From assembly GCF_036287215.1 (NCBI RefSeq), contig NZ_CP142860.1:1798001-1862000 (forward strand): a DNA stretch of 64,000 bases, read 5' to 3'. Shown here one piece after another: positions 1-7,545 of this stretch. Within the stretch, counting starts at the first letter, position 1, and the number at the start of each line of letters is the position of its first letter. Under the pieces are notes generated by a model. That model saw nothing but the letters and a program-made list of their open reading frames with translations. It was not told the DNA's origin and searched no databases. The position numbers and the translations under genes were made by a program. The DNA is from Caproiciproducens sp. CPB-2. GTDB taxonomy: Bacteria; Bacillota; Clostridia; Oscillospirales; Acutalibacteraceae.

Positions 1-541
1 TGGGATAAACCGGAATCAACCGCTCGCTTTTGTCATTTTTGCAGCTCAGCATCCCCGTGTGGATGTTAATATCCTGAATATTCAAATCAACCAGCTCCGA
101 AGCCCTGATTCCGGTTGCATACAGAAGCTCCAGCATGGCTTTGTCGCGGCAGCCCTTCGATTCCTGAGTATCCGGCTGGGACAGCAAAAGCTCAATTTCC
201 TTGCCGGACAGGATCTGTGGGAGTTTTTTTACCGTCTTTTCCAGTTTAACGGCCTTTGCGGGATTGCTGTCCGCCTGGCCGGTAATAATCAGGTACTGAT
301 AAAAACACCGGATGGAAGCGACATTTCTCGTAATCGTAGCGTTTGACTTTTTTAATTCTGTCAGATTTGCAACATATGTATTGATAAAGTCGGAATCCGC
401 CTGAGCTGGATCGCCCGGCCCGTTCTCATCCAGAAATGATAAGAAATGCCCGACGTCGCGAATATACGAATCCAGTGTGTTTGCAGACACAGCTTTTTTA
501 TTGACCAGATAATTGCTGAAATCCGAACAGTAGTCCTTCAT
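1..541 (-). CDS. xerD: Site-specific tyrosine recombinase XerD-like, C-terminus cut by window edge
   Basis: About 180 residues are visible, starting at an ATG with an AGGGG ribosome binding site and running off the left edge. Residues 1-100 form the SAM-like core-binding domain. The catalytic domain follows, with the first catalytic arginine near residue 146 in TGIRASEL; the downstream His-x-x-Arg and Tyr lie outside the window. The family cuts and rejoins dif sites to resolve chromosome dimers, together with a partner recombinase. The adjacent spoIIM matches the Bacillus arrangement in which spoIIM lies close to xerD, which favours XerD over XerC or a phage integrase. The call would be weaker from the fragment alone. 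Confidence 0.85.
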   Translation of the reverse strand, partial: MKDYCSDFSNYLVNKKAVSANTLDSYIRDVGHFLSFLDENGPGDPAQADSDFINTYVANLTELKKSNATITRNVASIRCFYQYLIITGQADSNPAKAVKLEKTVKKLPQILSGKEIELLLSQPDTQESKGCRDKAMLELLYATGIRASELVDLNIQDINIHTGMLSCKNDKSERLIPVYP

Positions 542-561
542 TTTGTCCTATCCCCTCTATT

Positions 562-1209
562 TTAAAAAGAAAACATACCCGCAAAACATCCTGAAAATAT
601 AACGTCAATCACCGCCGCCAGAAAAGCAACCATCAGAATGGCACCGAAATTCAGTAAATACGGTTTCATTTTTGGCGGGCTGATTGTCCCTCTTTGAGAC
701 ACGACACTGCATGACGCAATCATTCGGGAAAATCGTGTCCCCTCCCTTGCCGCAAGCAGAATTGCAAGGCAGCACACAAATGCCCCGGGCAAAATAACCA
801 CCAGATTAAATAATACGCCCATAAAGCCATACGCCGCATACAGATATCCGGATGTCAGCCCCAAGCCGAAACCCCGGAAAAACAGAACCGCAGGGATGAT
901 AAACATCCCCCACACGGAAAGCCCGCAAAGAAAACAGGCCAGTATAAAAAGAAAGGAGGAAGCAAAGGAAGCGGAGAAAATGGAGATAATCGGCTGTACA
1001 GCCCTGGCTTTATAATTGCTGTAAAATAGAAAATCCAGTTTATTTAACGCTGTGAAATCCGCATTTCTGGCGAAAACCGCTCCAAAAATCATGCCGATGA
1101 TTAAAGAAAGCGAGAACAGCACCAGAACATAATTTTCACGCAGTGCTTTTAAAAGAATCCTGCTGTTGATAACAGGCCTGTGCCGAAAGCTGTGTTTTAC
1201 AACAATCAT
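562..1209 (-). CDS. spoIIM: Stage II sporulation protein M
   Basis: A hydrophobic protein of about 215 residues with five or so predicted membrane segments and a positively charged, soluble N-terminus (MIVVKHSFRHRP). The SpoIIM family (DUF95) joins SpoIID and SpoIIP in the peptidoglycan-remodelling complex that drives engulfment of the forespore. I chose the ATG at 1209 because GGGGAT precedes it at good spacing; an in-frame codon 39 bases upstream lacks such a site. It lies 20 bases upstream of xerD and is probably cotranscribed with it. Sequence similarity in this family is low, so the call rests on topology, size and neighbourhood. Confidence 0.75.
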   Translation of the reverse strand: MIVVKHSFRHRPVINSRILLKALRENYVLVLFSLSLIIGMIFGAVFARNADFTALNKLDFLFYSNYKARAVQPIISIFSASFASSFLFILACFLCGLSVWGMFIIPAVLFFRGFGLGLTSGYLYAAYGFMGVLFNLVVILPGAFVCCLAILLAAREGTRFSRMIASCSVVSQRGTISPPKMKPYLLNFGAILMVAFLAAVIDVIFSGCFAGMFSF

Positions 1210-1278
1210 ACTCAAACATCCCCTTAACAGATATAAGGAACCATTCATAAATGTATGAGAATGATTTGTGTTATATGA

Positions 1279-2088
1279 TTACTTGCCCAGCTCTTCCGCT
1301 CTTTTTGTACAGGCCCTCATCGCCTCGTCCACGATTTGCTCAAAATGATGCTCATAAAAAACATCCAGTGCTTTTAAGGTGGTTCCACCGGGTGAAGAGA
1401 CCATTTTAATCAGCATTTCCGGGGTCAGTTCCGGCTGGCGCAGCATCCCCGCGCTGCCCTCCAGCGTCTGGCAGATCAGCTGCAAAGCCGTGTCGGCGGC
1501 GATCCCCTGTTTAACGGCGCTGTCCAGCATCGCTTTGGCGAACAGATAAATATACGCCGGGCTGCTGCTGTTTACGGAAATGACGGCGTTCATCCGACTT
1601 TCATCCAAAACCGTTACCGTTCCGCAGGCTCCGAATAATGACAGAACCAGCTGAAAATCTTCGTCCGTTACATTTTCCGTCCTGCTTAATGCGGTTGCGC
1701 CCTTGCCGATCAAAAGGGGCGTGTTGGGCATGGTCCTGATAACTGGACACCGGCAGCCAAGAGCACTGTTGATATAGTGGGTCGAAATGCCCGCCGCAAT
1801 AGAAACAAACAGAATTTTTTGATTTACAACAGGTTTTATCGAAGCCAATACTTCAGCAAAATTCTGCGGTTTGACCGCCAGAAAAACGATATCGCATTTT
1901 TCAATTAGCTGTTCAATCGAGTCAACGGTCCGTACTCCCGCCTTTTGCCGCAGCGCTTCCCGTTTCTCCCGGTTGATATCATAAACAAAAACCTGCTGTG
2001 CCGGAAAGGTTTTTGTCCCGACAATCCCATTAATAATAGCGCCTGCCATATTGCCGGCGCCGATAAACCCCAGTATTTTATCACTCAA
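1279..2088 (-). CDS. proC: Pyrroline-5-carboxylate reductase
   Basis: 269 residues, normal for the family. It catalyses the last step of proline synthesis, reducing 1-pyrroline-5-carboxylate with NAD(P)H in the cytoplasm. The N-terminal Rossmann motif is GFIGAGNMAGA (residues 7-17), a central NTPLLIGKG segment follows, and the family signature ends in SSPGGTT (about 231-237) near the C-terminus. The start is a TTG with AGGTG about 10 bases upstream, downstream of a recognisable promoter. It appears to be monocistronic or to lead into spoIIM-xerD. An array of direct repeats lies upstream of its promoter. Confidence 0.95.
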   Translation of the reverse strand: MSDKILGFIGAGNMAGAIINGIVGTKTFPAQQVFVYDINREKREALRQKAGVRTVDSIEQLIEKCDIVFLAVKPQNFAEVLASIKPVVNQKILFVSIAAGISTHYINSALGCRCPVIRTMPNTPLLIGKGATALSRTENVTDEDFQLVLSLFGACGTVTVLDESRMNAVISVNSSSPAYIYLFAKAMLDSAVKQGIAADTALQLICQTLEGSAGMLRQPELTPEMLIKMVSSPGGTTLKALDVFYEHHFEQIVDEAMRACTKRAEELGK

Positions 2089-2115
2089 AAAAAAACACCT
2101 GCCTTGTAACTATAT

Positions 2116-2144
2116 ACTATAATACATTTTTTACCAGTTAGCAA
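2116..2144 (-). promoter_or_regulatory. Probable SigA promoter of proC
   Basis: On the minus strand a -35 element TTGCTA (2144-2139) and a -10 element TATAGT (2121-2116) are separated by 17 bp, with the proC start about 30 bases further on. Assignment is by consensus matching only. Confidence 0.5.
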
Positions 2145-2189
2145 TACAAAAATATACAAGAAAACCATTTTTATGCATTTTCAAATAAT

Positions 2190-2246
2190 TTATGTAAACT
2201 GTATTATGTAAACTAACAGAAATTATGTAATAAACGTTATGTAAAC
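2190..2246. repeat. Four direct repeats of TTATGTAAAC upstream of proC
   Basis: The decamer TTATGTAAAC occurs at 2190-2199, 2204-2213 and 2237-2246, with an eight-base version (TTATGTAA) at 2223-2230. Start-to-start spacings are 14, 19 and 14 bp, so the array is symmetric. It lies in AT-rich intergenic DNA between the SCIFF-maturase terminator and the proC promoter. It could be a set of operator sites; no known regulator was identified. Confidence 0.6.
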
Positions 2247-2249
2247 CTT

Positions 2250-2293
2250 ATGAATAAAAATACGCACGCTTACATTTTTAAAGCAAGCGTGCG
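2250..2293 (-). terminator. Intrinsic terminator after the SCIFF maturase gene
   Basis: A perfect 9-bp stem CGCACGCTT/AAGCGTGCG (2263-2271 with 2285-2293) is followed on the minus strand by TATTTTTATTC. It lies 20 bases past the maturase stop codon. Confidence 0.85.
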
Positions 2294-2312
2294 CCGCTCA
2301 TCCGTTTTCTTG

Positions 2313-3671
2313 CTATTCAGCCATGGCCGCCTTGATCATAATGGCGCATTCCAGGCGTTTTTTTTCAAGATCACAGGAGATCTTATGGGCTTTATGGATA
2401 TCCCCTTCATACTGCTGGCTGTTCGCGTTGCAGCCGCCGCTGCAGTAAAATTTGGCCCAGCAGTTTCTGCATTCCGGTTTTGAATAGACGTTTGCCAGCG
2501 CGAAGGAATGCTTCATATCGGTATTCAAGGTTCCGTCCATGACATTCCCCATTTTAAAGCTCTCGTCCCCTACGAACTGATGACAGGGAAAAATATCTCC
2601 CTCGGGCGTTACGGCAATGTATTCGTTGCCGCAGCCGCAGCCGCGAAGGCGCTTAATGGCGCACGGGCCTTGATCGAGATCCAGCATAAAGTGGAAGAAA
2701 TTGAACCCCTTCCCCGCCTTTTTGCGGTCAATGATCGTATTTGCCAGACGCTCATACTCTTCAAATACGCGGGGCAAGTCCTCTTCCCTGATCGAATAAT
2801 CCAGCTTCACGTCCGAGACCACCGGCTCAACGGAAATCTGCTCAAAGCCAAGCTCGGCCATATGTAACACATCGTTGGTAAAATCAAGATTGTGTTTGGT
2901 AAAGGTTCCTCTGGCGTAATAGTCCTTGTCGCCGCGTGACGCGACCAGCTTTTGGAACTTCGGAACAATTGTATCATAGCTGCCCGTACCGTCGGCCCTG
3001 ACCCGCAAAAGATCATTGACGCTTTTTCTTCCGTCAAGGGACAGCACGCAGTTGGACATTTCCCGGTTGATAAAATCGATCTTATCGTCCGTCAGCAAGA
3101 TGCCGTTTGTCGTAATGGTGAACCGGAAGTTTTTATTGTGTTCTTTTTCGATACTGCGGGCATAATTGACGATTTGCTTGACAACCTCAAAATTCATCAG
3201 CGGTTCGCCGCCGAAGAAATCGACTTCAAGGTTATGCCTTCCCTCTGATTTCTCGATCAGGAAATCGATTGCTCTCTTCCCTACCGCAAAGGGCATCAGC
3301 ATTCTGCCGCGGCCAAAGTCTCCCTTGGCGGCAAAGCAGTATTCGCACCTTAAATTGCAATCGTGGGCAATATTCAGGCACATGGATTTTACCGGGGCAT
3401 CCTTCATCATTTCAGCGAACTTTCCATATTCGTCCATTGAAAAAAGCTGACCGATCCGGTACAGCTCTTTCAGCTCCTCATAGGCTTCACGAACGGTTTC
3501 GCCGTCATATTTTCCGCTCAGGCCGTTCAGCATTTCCCGGGGAGGATTCTCCGGCACGCTGTCATTTAAATAGTCCAGCATATCAAACGGCGCGTCGTCA
3601 AAAAGATGAACTGCCCCGCTGTTGGTGTCCAGTACGATATGAAAACCATTTAAAGAATACTTGTGAATCAT
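2313..3671 (-). CDS. scfB: Radical SAM maturase of the SCIFF peptide (thioether-forming)
   Basis: About 452 residues. The radical SAM cluster motif CNLRCEYC lies at residues 105-112. An N-terminal peptide-recognition region precedes it, and a C-terminal SPASM domain is rich in cysteines (for example GCGCGNEY, CRNCWAKFYCSGGC). Enzymes of this family use S-adenosylmethionine chemistry to join cysteine sulfurs of the SCIFF peptide to acceptor residues. The ATG at 3671 has GGAGA just upstream and gives the usual start MIHKYSLNG; an in-frame codon 21 bases earlier is less likely. The substrate gene lies 76 bases upstream on the same strand. Both are probably one transcript ending at the 2250-2293 terminator. 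Confidence 0.95.
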   Translation of the reverse strand: MIHKYSLNGFHIVLDTNSGAVHLFDDAPFDMLDYLNDSVPENPPREMLNGLSGKYDGETVREAYEELKELYRIGQLFSMDEYGKFAEMMKDAPVKSMCLNIAHDCNLRCEYCFAAKGDFGRGRMLMPFAVGKRAIDFLIEKSEGRHNLEVDFFGGEPLMNFEVVKQIVNYARSIEKEHNKNFRFTITTNGILLTDDKIDFINREMSNCVLSLDGRKSVNDLLRVRADGTGSYDTIVPKFQKLVASRGDKDYYARGTFTKHNLDFTNDVLHMAELGFEQISVEPVVSDVKLDYSIREEDLPRVFEEYERLANTIIDRKKAGKGFNFFHFMLDLDQGPCAIKRLRGCGCGNEYIAVTPEGDIFPCHQFVGDESFKMGNVMDGTLNTDMKHSFALANVYSKPECRNCWAKFYCSGGCNANSQQYEGDIHKAHKISCDLEKKRLECAIMIKAAMAE

Positions 3672-3747
3672 GTATTTTCTCCGTTTACACAAAATTTAAG
3701 GGACATTGCTGTCCCTTAAGGTTTGAATGAAATTCAAATCAATTGAT

Positions 3748-3894
3748 TTATCTGCCGGCGTTTTCGCATTTCTGGTTTGCGACAGTGCAGGAAGTTTTGC
3801 AGGCCGACTGACAGGACGCCTGGCACTCGCCGCATCCGCCTTTGACCGCGCTCTCTTTTAAATTGGCTTTATTCAAAGTCTTAATCTGTTTCAT
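3748..3894 (-). CDS. scfA: SCIFF family ribosomal peptide precursor (six Cys in forty-five residues)
   Basis: A 48-residue peptide with a very strong site (GGAGG, 8 bases before the ATG). The N-terminus is a lysine-rich leader (MKQIKTLNKANLKES). The core then holds six cysteines at residues 21, 24, 28, 32, 36 and 43, within GGCGECQASCQSACKTSC. This pattern and length match the SCIFF family, which is nearly universal in Clostridia. It is the substrate of the adjacent radical SAM maturase. The biological role of the mature peptide is not established. Confidence 0.95.
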   Translation of the reverse strand: MKQIKTLNKANLKESAVKGGCGECQASCQSACKTSCTVANQKCENAGR

Positions 3895-3940
3895 TTTTTG
3901 AAACCTCCATTTCAATATTACTGATCATTTTCGCTTCATG

Positions 3941-3951
3941 ATTATATCACA
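3941..3951 (-). promoter_or_regulatory. Probable promoter of the SCIFF operon (extended -10)
   Basis: On the minus strand TGTGATATAAT ends in a perfect -10 element (3946-3941) with an upstream TG, about 45 bases before the SCIFF start. No good -35 is visible. Confidence 0.45.
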
Positions 3952-3972
3952 CTGACGGAAAGAATAAAAGTA

Positions 3973-4392
3973 TTATTTTACTTTTGACTTCTTACTGACC
4001 GCAAGCAGCCCGCCGATCGCGCCGGAAAGAACCATTACCAGCATCCTGATTCCGGCCGTAAGGGAAACAGGCTCATGGGACGCAATCATACCGGAAACAA
4101 GAAACAATACAAACAGCAGCAAACCGGACAAAGCGCCGTAGGCCAAACCGCGTTTACGGGAAATTTTCGCTGTGACAAACCCCGCCACAAAGGACGCGAG
4201 CACGGACAATCCGAGCATCATAGGGGAAATCAGATTCTGCGGAATATGTCCCGCCGACACAAAGGCCAAGGCAAAAACACCCAGCAGGGCAGCACAAATT
4301 ACGGCCCCGACGACAGTCCCGAGGAGAATGGAGCGCAGCGCTCCAAACATCGGATTTTCATTTAAATGCTTTAAATGCTTCTTGCTTTTCAT
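3973..4392 (-). CDS. TIGR04086-type small integral membrane protein
   Basis: 139 residues. A basic N-terminus (MKSKKHLKHLNENP) leads into four hydrophobic segments separated by short loops, and the C-terminus is lysine-rich (SKKSKVK). Proteins of this size and topology occur next to yajC in many Clostridia and are grouped as TIGR04086, of unknown function. Here the gene sits between yajC and the SCIFF peptide gene on the same strand. The family assignment is from neighbourhood and topology. No catalytic motif is visible. Confidence 0.7.
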   Translation of the reverse strand: MKSKKHLKHLNENPMFGALRSILLGTVVGAVICAALLGVFALAFVSAGHIPQNLISPMMLGLSVLASFVAGFVTAKISRKRGLAYGALSGLLLFVLFLVSGMIASHEPVSLTAGIRMLVMVLSGAIGGLLAVSKKSKVK

Positions 4393-4472
4393 TACCAGCG
4401 CCCCCTCAAATATCTAATACCATAGATATTCAGAAGGCGCCGAAGATATACTAATTATTCCGCTTTTTCGGC

Positions 4473-4796
4473 TTATTCGGCGTCCGCGTGAACGGTATCG
4501 ATGCTTCCGATCGCCCAGCGCTTGATGCGGATTTTGACGCGGTCCGTACCGGTTTCGATAACGATGGTGTCAGAATCGTCCTTAATGCCGACTACTCGTC
4601 CGACAATTCCGCCGATTGTGGTGATATCATCGCCGATTTGGATATTATTGCGCATTTTCTCTTCGTTTTTCTTTTTCTTGGACTGGGGACGGATTCCAAA
4701 GAAATAAAAAGCGCCGATAATGGCCACGTAAAGGAGAACGATGGTCCATGTACTTCCTCCGGCCGCAGTGGTTCCTGTCAAAGTGTTGAAATTCAT
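4473..4796 (-). CDS. yajC: Preprotein translocase subunit YajC
   Basis: 107 residues with one membrane segment at about 18-36 (WTIVLLYVAIIGAFYFFGI), then the family motif RPQSKKKKNEEKMRNNIQIGDDITTIGGIVG and a small beta-rich cytoplasmic domain. YajC associates with SecDF at the Sec translocon. No secD or secF follows here; the downstream neighbours are the TIGR04086 membrane protein and the SCIFF locus. Position after tgt is the usual order in Bacteria. Confidence 0.93.
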   Translation of the reverse strand: MNFNTLTGTTAAGGSTWTIVLLYVAIIGAFYFFGIRPQSKKKKNEEKMRNNIQIGDDITTIGGIVGRVVGIKDDSDTIVIETGTDRVKIRIKRWAIGSIDTVHADAE

Positions 4797-4863
4797 TATA
4801 GAACTGCACCTCCAATTTAATATAATGATTATAGCAACTTATTCGTCGTCTTGCAAGGATTTC

Positions 4864-5994
4864 TTATATCCTCAAGCTCAATTTCAAGATATTATTGCTA
4901 TAGAATTCTTCAAAACGCCCCTCATCAAGAGAAAGACGGATCTGTTCCAGAATGGAATTGTAAAAATAGATGTTGTGCATGACGCAAAGCCGCATAGCGA
5001 GCATCTCTCCGCTTTTAAAAAGATGGTGAATGTATGCGCGCGTAAAATTGCGGCAAACGGGACAGTCGCAGTGTTCGTCGATCGGTTTCTCATCGAGCGT
5101 GTATTTCGCGTTCATCATATTCCGGCAGCCGTCCCAGGTAAAGGTGTGCCCGTGACGGGCGTTTCTGGACGGCATAACGCAGTCGAAAATATCCACTCCG
5201 CGCCTGACCGACTCCAGAATATTGGCCGGGGTTCCCACCCCCATCAGATAACGGGGCTTGTCCTTCGGCATTTCGGGCTCCACCGCCTCGATGATGCGGT
5301 ACATCTCTTCCGCGGCCTCCCCCACCGCCAGCCCGCCGATCGCGTACCCGTCGAGGCCGAGCTCGCGGATCTGTTTCATATTCTCGATGCGCAGGTCCTC
5401 GTAGGTGCTGCCCTGATTGATTCCCCACAGCATCTGGCGGGGATTGATCGTGTCCGGCAGCGTGTTCAGCCTGTCCATTTCCGCCTTGCACCGATACAGC
5501 CAGCGAACCGTGCGCTGACAGGAGCTGCGCGCGTAATCGTATTCCGAAGGATTCTCCACACATTCGTCAAAGGCCATTGCAATGGTAGAGGCCAGGTTGG
5601 ACTGAATTCTCATGCTTTCCTCCGGTCCCATAAAGATTTTATGGCCGTCGATATGAGAAGCGAAGGTCACGCCCTCCTCGGTAATATTCCTGAGCTTTGC
5701 CAGCGAGAACACCTGAAATCCGCCGCTGTCGGTCAGGATTGGCCCGTCCCACCGGGTGAACCGGTGCAGGCCGCCCAGCTTTTTCACGTTTTCGTCGCCC
5801 GGCCTCAGATGAAGATGATAGGTATTGCAGAGCTGTACCTGGCATTTCAGGTCCTTCAGATCCAGCGCGGACACACCGCCTTTAATCGCGCCGCAGGTAG
5901 CCACGTTCATAAAAGCCGGAGTTTGAACCGTCCCGTGCGGCGTAGTGAATTCGCCGCGCCTTGCCGCTCCCGTATTGCTGATTAGCTTATACAT
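4864..5994 (-). CDS. tgt: tRNA-guanine transglycosylase
   Basis: 376 residues. It exchanges guanine 34 for preQ1 in tRNAs with GUN anticodons, part of queuosine synthesis. Visible motifs are DSGGFQ with Asp89, the nucleophile segment FDCVMPSRNARHG with Asp271, and the zinc site formed by Cys309, Cys311, Cys314 and His340 (CDCPVC ... MRLCVMHN). All key residues are present. It follows queA, which performs the next step, and precedes yajC, the standard arrangement. A structured repeat region separates it from queA. Confidence 0.97.
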   Translation of the reverse strand: MYKLISNTGAARRGEFTTPHGTVQTPAFMNVATCGAIKGGVSALDLKDLKCQVQLCNTYHLHLRPGDENVKKLGGLHRFTRWDGPILTDSGGFQVFSLAKLRNITEEGVTFASHIDGHKIFMGPEESMRIQSNLASTIAMAFDECVENPSEYDYARSSCQRTVRWLYRCKAEMDRLNTLPDTINPRQMLWGINQGSTYEDLRIENMKQIRELGLDGYAIGGLAVGEAAEEMYRIIEAVEPEMPKDKPRYLMGVGTPANILESVRRGVDIFDCVMPSRNARHGHTFTWDGCRNMMNAKYTLDEKPIDEHCDCPVCRNFTRAYIHHLFKSGEMLAMRLCVMHNIYFYNSILEQIRLSLDEGRFEEFYSNNILKLSLRI

Positions 5995-6032
5995 ATTTTA
6001 ATCCTTGTTTATCCTTTCGTATCAGTAAATGA

Positions 6033-6125
6033 ACATCGCGTCGGCCATATGCATGGCAGGCAAGACTGGCGTCGCGATGCATATGCCTTGTTTCAAGCCT
6101 GTTAAATGATCAGCATCGCGTCGCC
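6033..6125. repeat. Three-copy mirrored repeat between queA and tgt
   Basis: A 12-13 base unit occurs three times: ACATCGCGTCGG at 6033-6044, its near reverse complement GGCGTCGCGATGC at 6068-6080, and GCATCGCGTCGCC at 6113-6125 inside the end of queA. The middle copy can pair with either flank. Arms at 6043-6054 and 6077-6087 (ATATGCAT core) form a further alternative stem. The distal copy followed by a stop codon resembles a second copy of the queA tail (ADAMFIY against GDAMLII). Confidence 0.6.
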
Positions 6126-7148
6126 GAAGCTGAAAAATCGGTATTTTTCCTGAACGGCGATTCGGTACGCGTTCATAATATGCTCGTAACCAGCGAGGGC
6201 GGAAACCAGCATGATGAGCGTGCTCTCCGGCAGGTGGAAATTGGTGATCAAGCCGTCGAGCACTTTGAACCGGTAGCCGGGATAAATAAAAATATCCGTC
6301 CATCCGGCGCTTTCCCTGATACAGCCCTCCGCGGTCCCGACGGACTCCAGCGTGCGGCAGCTTGTCGTTCCCACCGCAATGACGCGGCCGCCGTTCCGTT
6401 TTGTTTCATTGATGGCATCCGCCGTTTCCTTCGGGAGATAGTAATGTTCCGAATGCATTTTGTGATCCAGTACCTTTTCCGCCGTGACCGGGCGGAACGT
6501 GCCCAGCCCGACGTGCAGCGTGACAAACACCACTTTCACGCCCTTGGCCTTTACCTTTTCCAGAAGCTCCGGCGTAAAATGCAGTCCGGCGGTCGGAGCG
6601 GCCGCGGAACCGACTTCCTTGGAATACACGGTCTGATAGCGCTCATTGTCGTTCAGATGCTCCGTGATGTAATGCGGCAGCGGCATTTCCCCGATCTGAT
6701 CCAGGATTTCATAGAAATTCCCTTCATACGTAAAGCGCGCCAGACGGTTGCCCTCGTCGATAATTTCCAGCACTTCCGCCCTGAGAAGGCCGTCGCCGAA
6801 AACGAAACGGGAACCGGGCTTCGCACGCTTGCCGGGACCGCAGAGAACTTCCCATACGTCCCCTTCCCGGTGGTTTAAAAGCAGAAACTCCACGCGGGCC
6901 CCCGTCCCTTCCTTGATTCCATAAAGCCGGGCCGGCAGAACGCGCGAATCGTTCAGAACAAGACAGTCGCCGGGATTTAAGCAGTCAATGATATTGAAAA
7001 AGTGTTTATGGGTAATCTCGCCGGTTTCCTTGTTCAGTGTCAAAAGTCTGGAGGAATCGCGCGGTTCAATCGGGGTCTGCGCAATCAGTTCTCTCGGTAA
7101 ATCATAAAAAAAATCTTTTGTCTGCAAATTTTTTAAATCCAATGTCAT
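6102..7148 (-). CDS. queA: S-adenosylmethionine:tRNA ribosyltransferase-isomerase
   Basis: 348 residues, the family's length. It transfers the ribosyl moiety of S-adenosylmethionine to preQ1 in tRNA to form epoxyqueuosine. Recognisable segments are [15 protein letters not shown] at the N-terminus, [25 protein letters not shown] in the centre, and the terminal [12 protein letters not shown] place the start at the ATG at 7148, with GGGAGA about 8 bases upstream; GTG and ATG codons up to 15 bases earlier are possible. Its promoter overlaps that of the divergent lysine operon. tgt follows about 100 bases downstream. Confidence 0.96.
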   Translation of the reverse strand: MTLDLKNLQTKDFFYDLPRELIAQTPIEPRDSSRLLTLNKETGEITHKHFFNIIDCLNPGDCLVLNDSRVLPARLYGIKEGTGARVEFLLLNHREGDVWEVLCGPGKRAKPGSRFVFGDGLLRAEVLEIIDEGNRLARFTYEGNFYEILDQIGEMPLPHYITEHLNDNERYQTVYSKEVGSAAAPTAGLHFTPELLEKVKAKGVKVVFVTLHVGLGTFRPVTAEKVLDHKMHSEHYYLPKETADAINETKRNGGRVIAVGTTSCRTLESVGTAEGCIRESAGWTDIFIYPGYRFKVLDGLITNFHLPESTLIMLVSALAGYEHIMNAYRIAVQEKYRFFSFGDAMLII

Positions 7149-7184
7149 TTCCATATCTCCCACATAATATACTACCGATTCTTT

Positions 7185-7213
7185 ATTATAAATAAATTGA
7201 CAAGTAATAGCAA
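7185..7213 (-). promoter_or_regulatory. Promoter of queA
   Basis: Minus strand: -35 TTGCTA (7213-7208), 17 bp, -10 TATAAT (7190-7185). It overlaps the plus-strand promoter of the lysine operon, so the two are divergent and share bases. Confidence 0.65.
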
Positions 7214-7226
7214 CCCATGTTATTAT
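7197..7226 (+). promoter_or_regulatory. Promoter of the lysine riboswitch / asd-dapA-dapB operon
   Basis: Perfect -35 TTGACA (7197-7202), 18 bp, -10 TATTAT (7221-7226). The predicted transcript begins just before the riboswitch aptamer. Confidence 0.7.
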
Positions 7227-7232
7227 AATTCA

Positions 7233-7400
7233 AAGATAGAGGCGCGATTTTAAAAAGTAACGGATCTCAGGCTGCCAAAGCCGTTTATCGTCCGTGAAAG
7301 GTAAACTCGCCGAAGGGGGTTTCGGGGCAGGGAACCGCCTGGTTGTTTTTGTGAACAGCAGAACAACTGTCATCATGTTGATATGATGGAGCGCTATCGG
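7233..7400 (+). ncRNA. Lysine riboswitch aptamer (L box)
   Basis: The conserved L-box blocks are all in order: AGATAGAGGCGCG at the 5' side of P1, AAGTAACGG, GTGAAAGG, GCCGAAGG, CTGG, AGAACAACTGTCATCATG and the closing GGAGCGCTATCGG. It lies directly before asd and is followed by an intrinsic terminator. Known L boxes turn off transcription of lysine genes when lysine is bound. Context (asd, dapA, dapB) fits this role. Confidence 0.95.
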
Positions 7401-7468
7401 CTAACATTTGGTTCGGCAGATGCCGGACCCTATCAATGTCGAACACTACCTATTATATTTGCCTGATG

Positions 7469-7491
7469 ACCGGTTTTCAACCGGTTTTTTT
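7469..7491 (+). terminator. Riboswitch expression-platform terminator
   Basis: Stem ACCGGTT/AACCGGT with a three-base loop is followed by seven T residues. It lies between the lysine aptamer and the asd start, the expected place for the off-state terminator. Confidence 0.85.
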
Positions 7492-7545
7492 CTTATGTAT
7501 ATATTTTCTCATTCTTCAAACATATATATTACAGGAGGGCTACCA

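Noticed and set aside
2190..2246. PhoP-type box reading of the TTATGTAAAC repeats
   Set aside because: PhoP boxes repeat with about 11-bp periods; the 14/19/14 spacing here does not fit.
4741..5985. A 414-residue open frame on the plus strand opposite tgt
   Set aside because: Tgt on the minus strand has all its catalytic and zinc residues; the plus frame has no recognisable domain or start site.
6022..6303. A 93-residue frame covering the queA end and ending in MADAMFIY
   Set aside because: It reads most of queA out of frame; only its last residues resemble the queA tail, treated here as a repeat rather than a gene.
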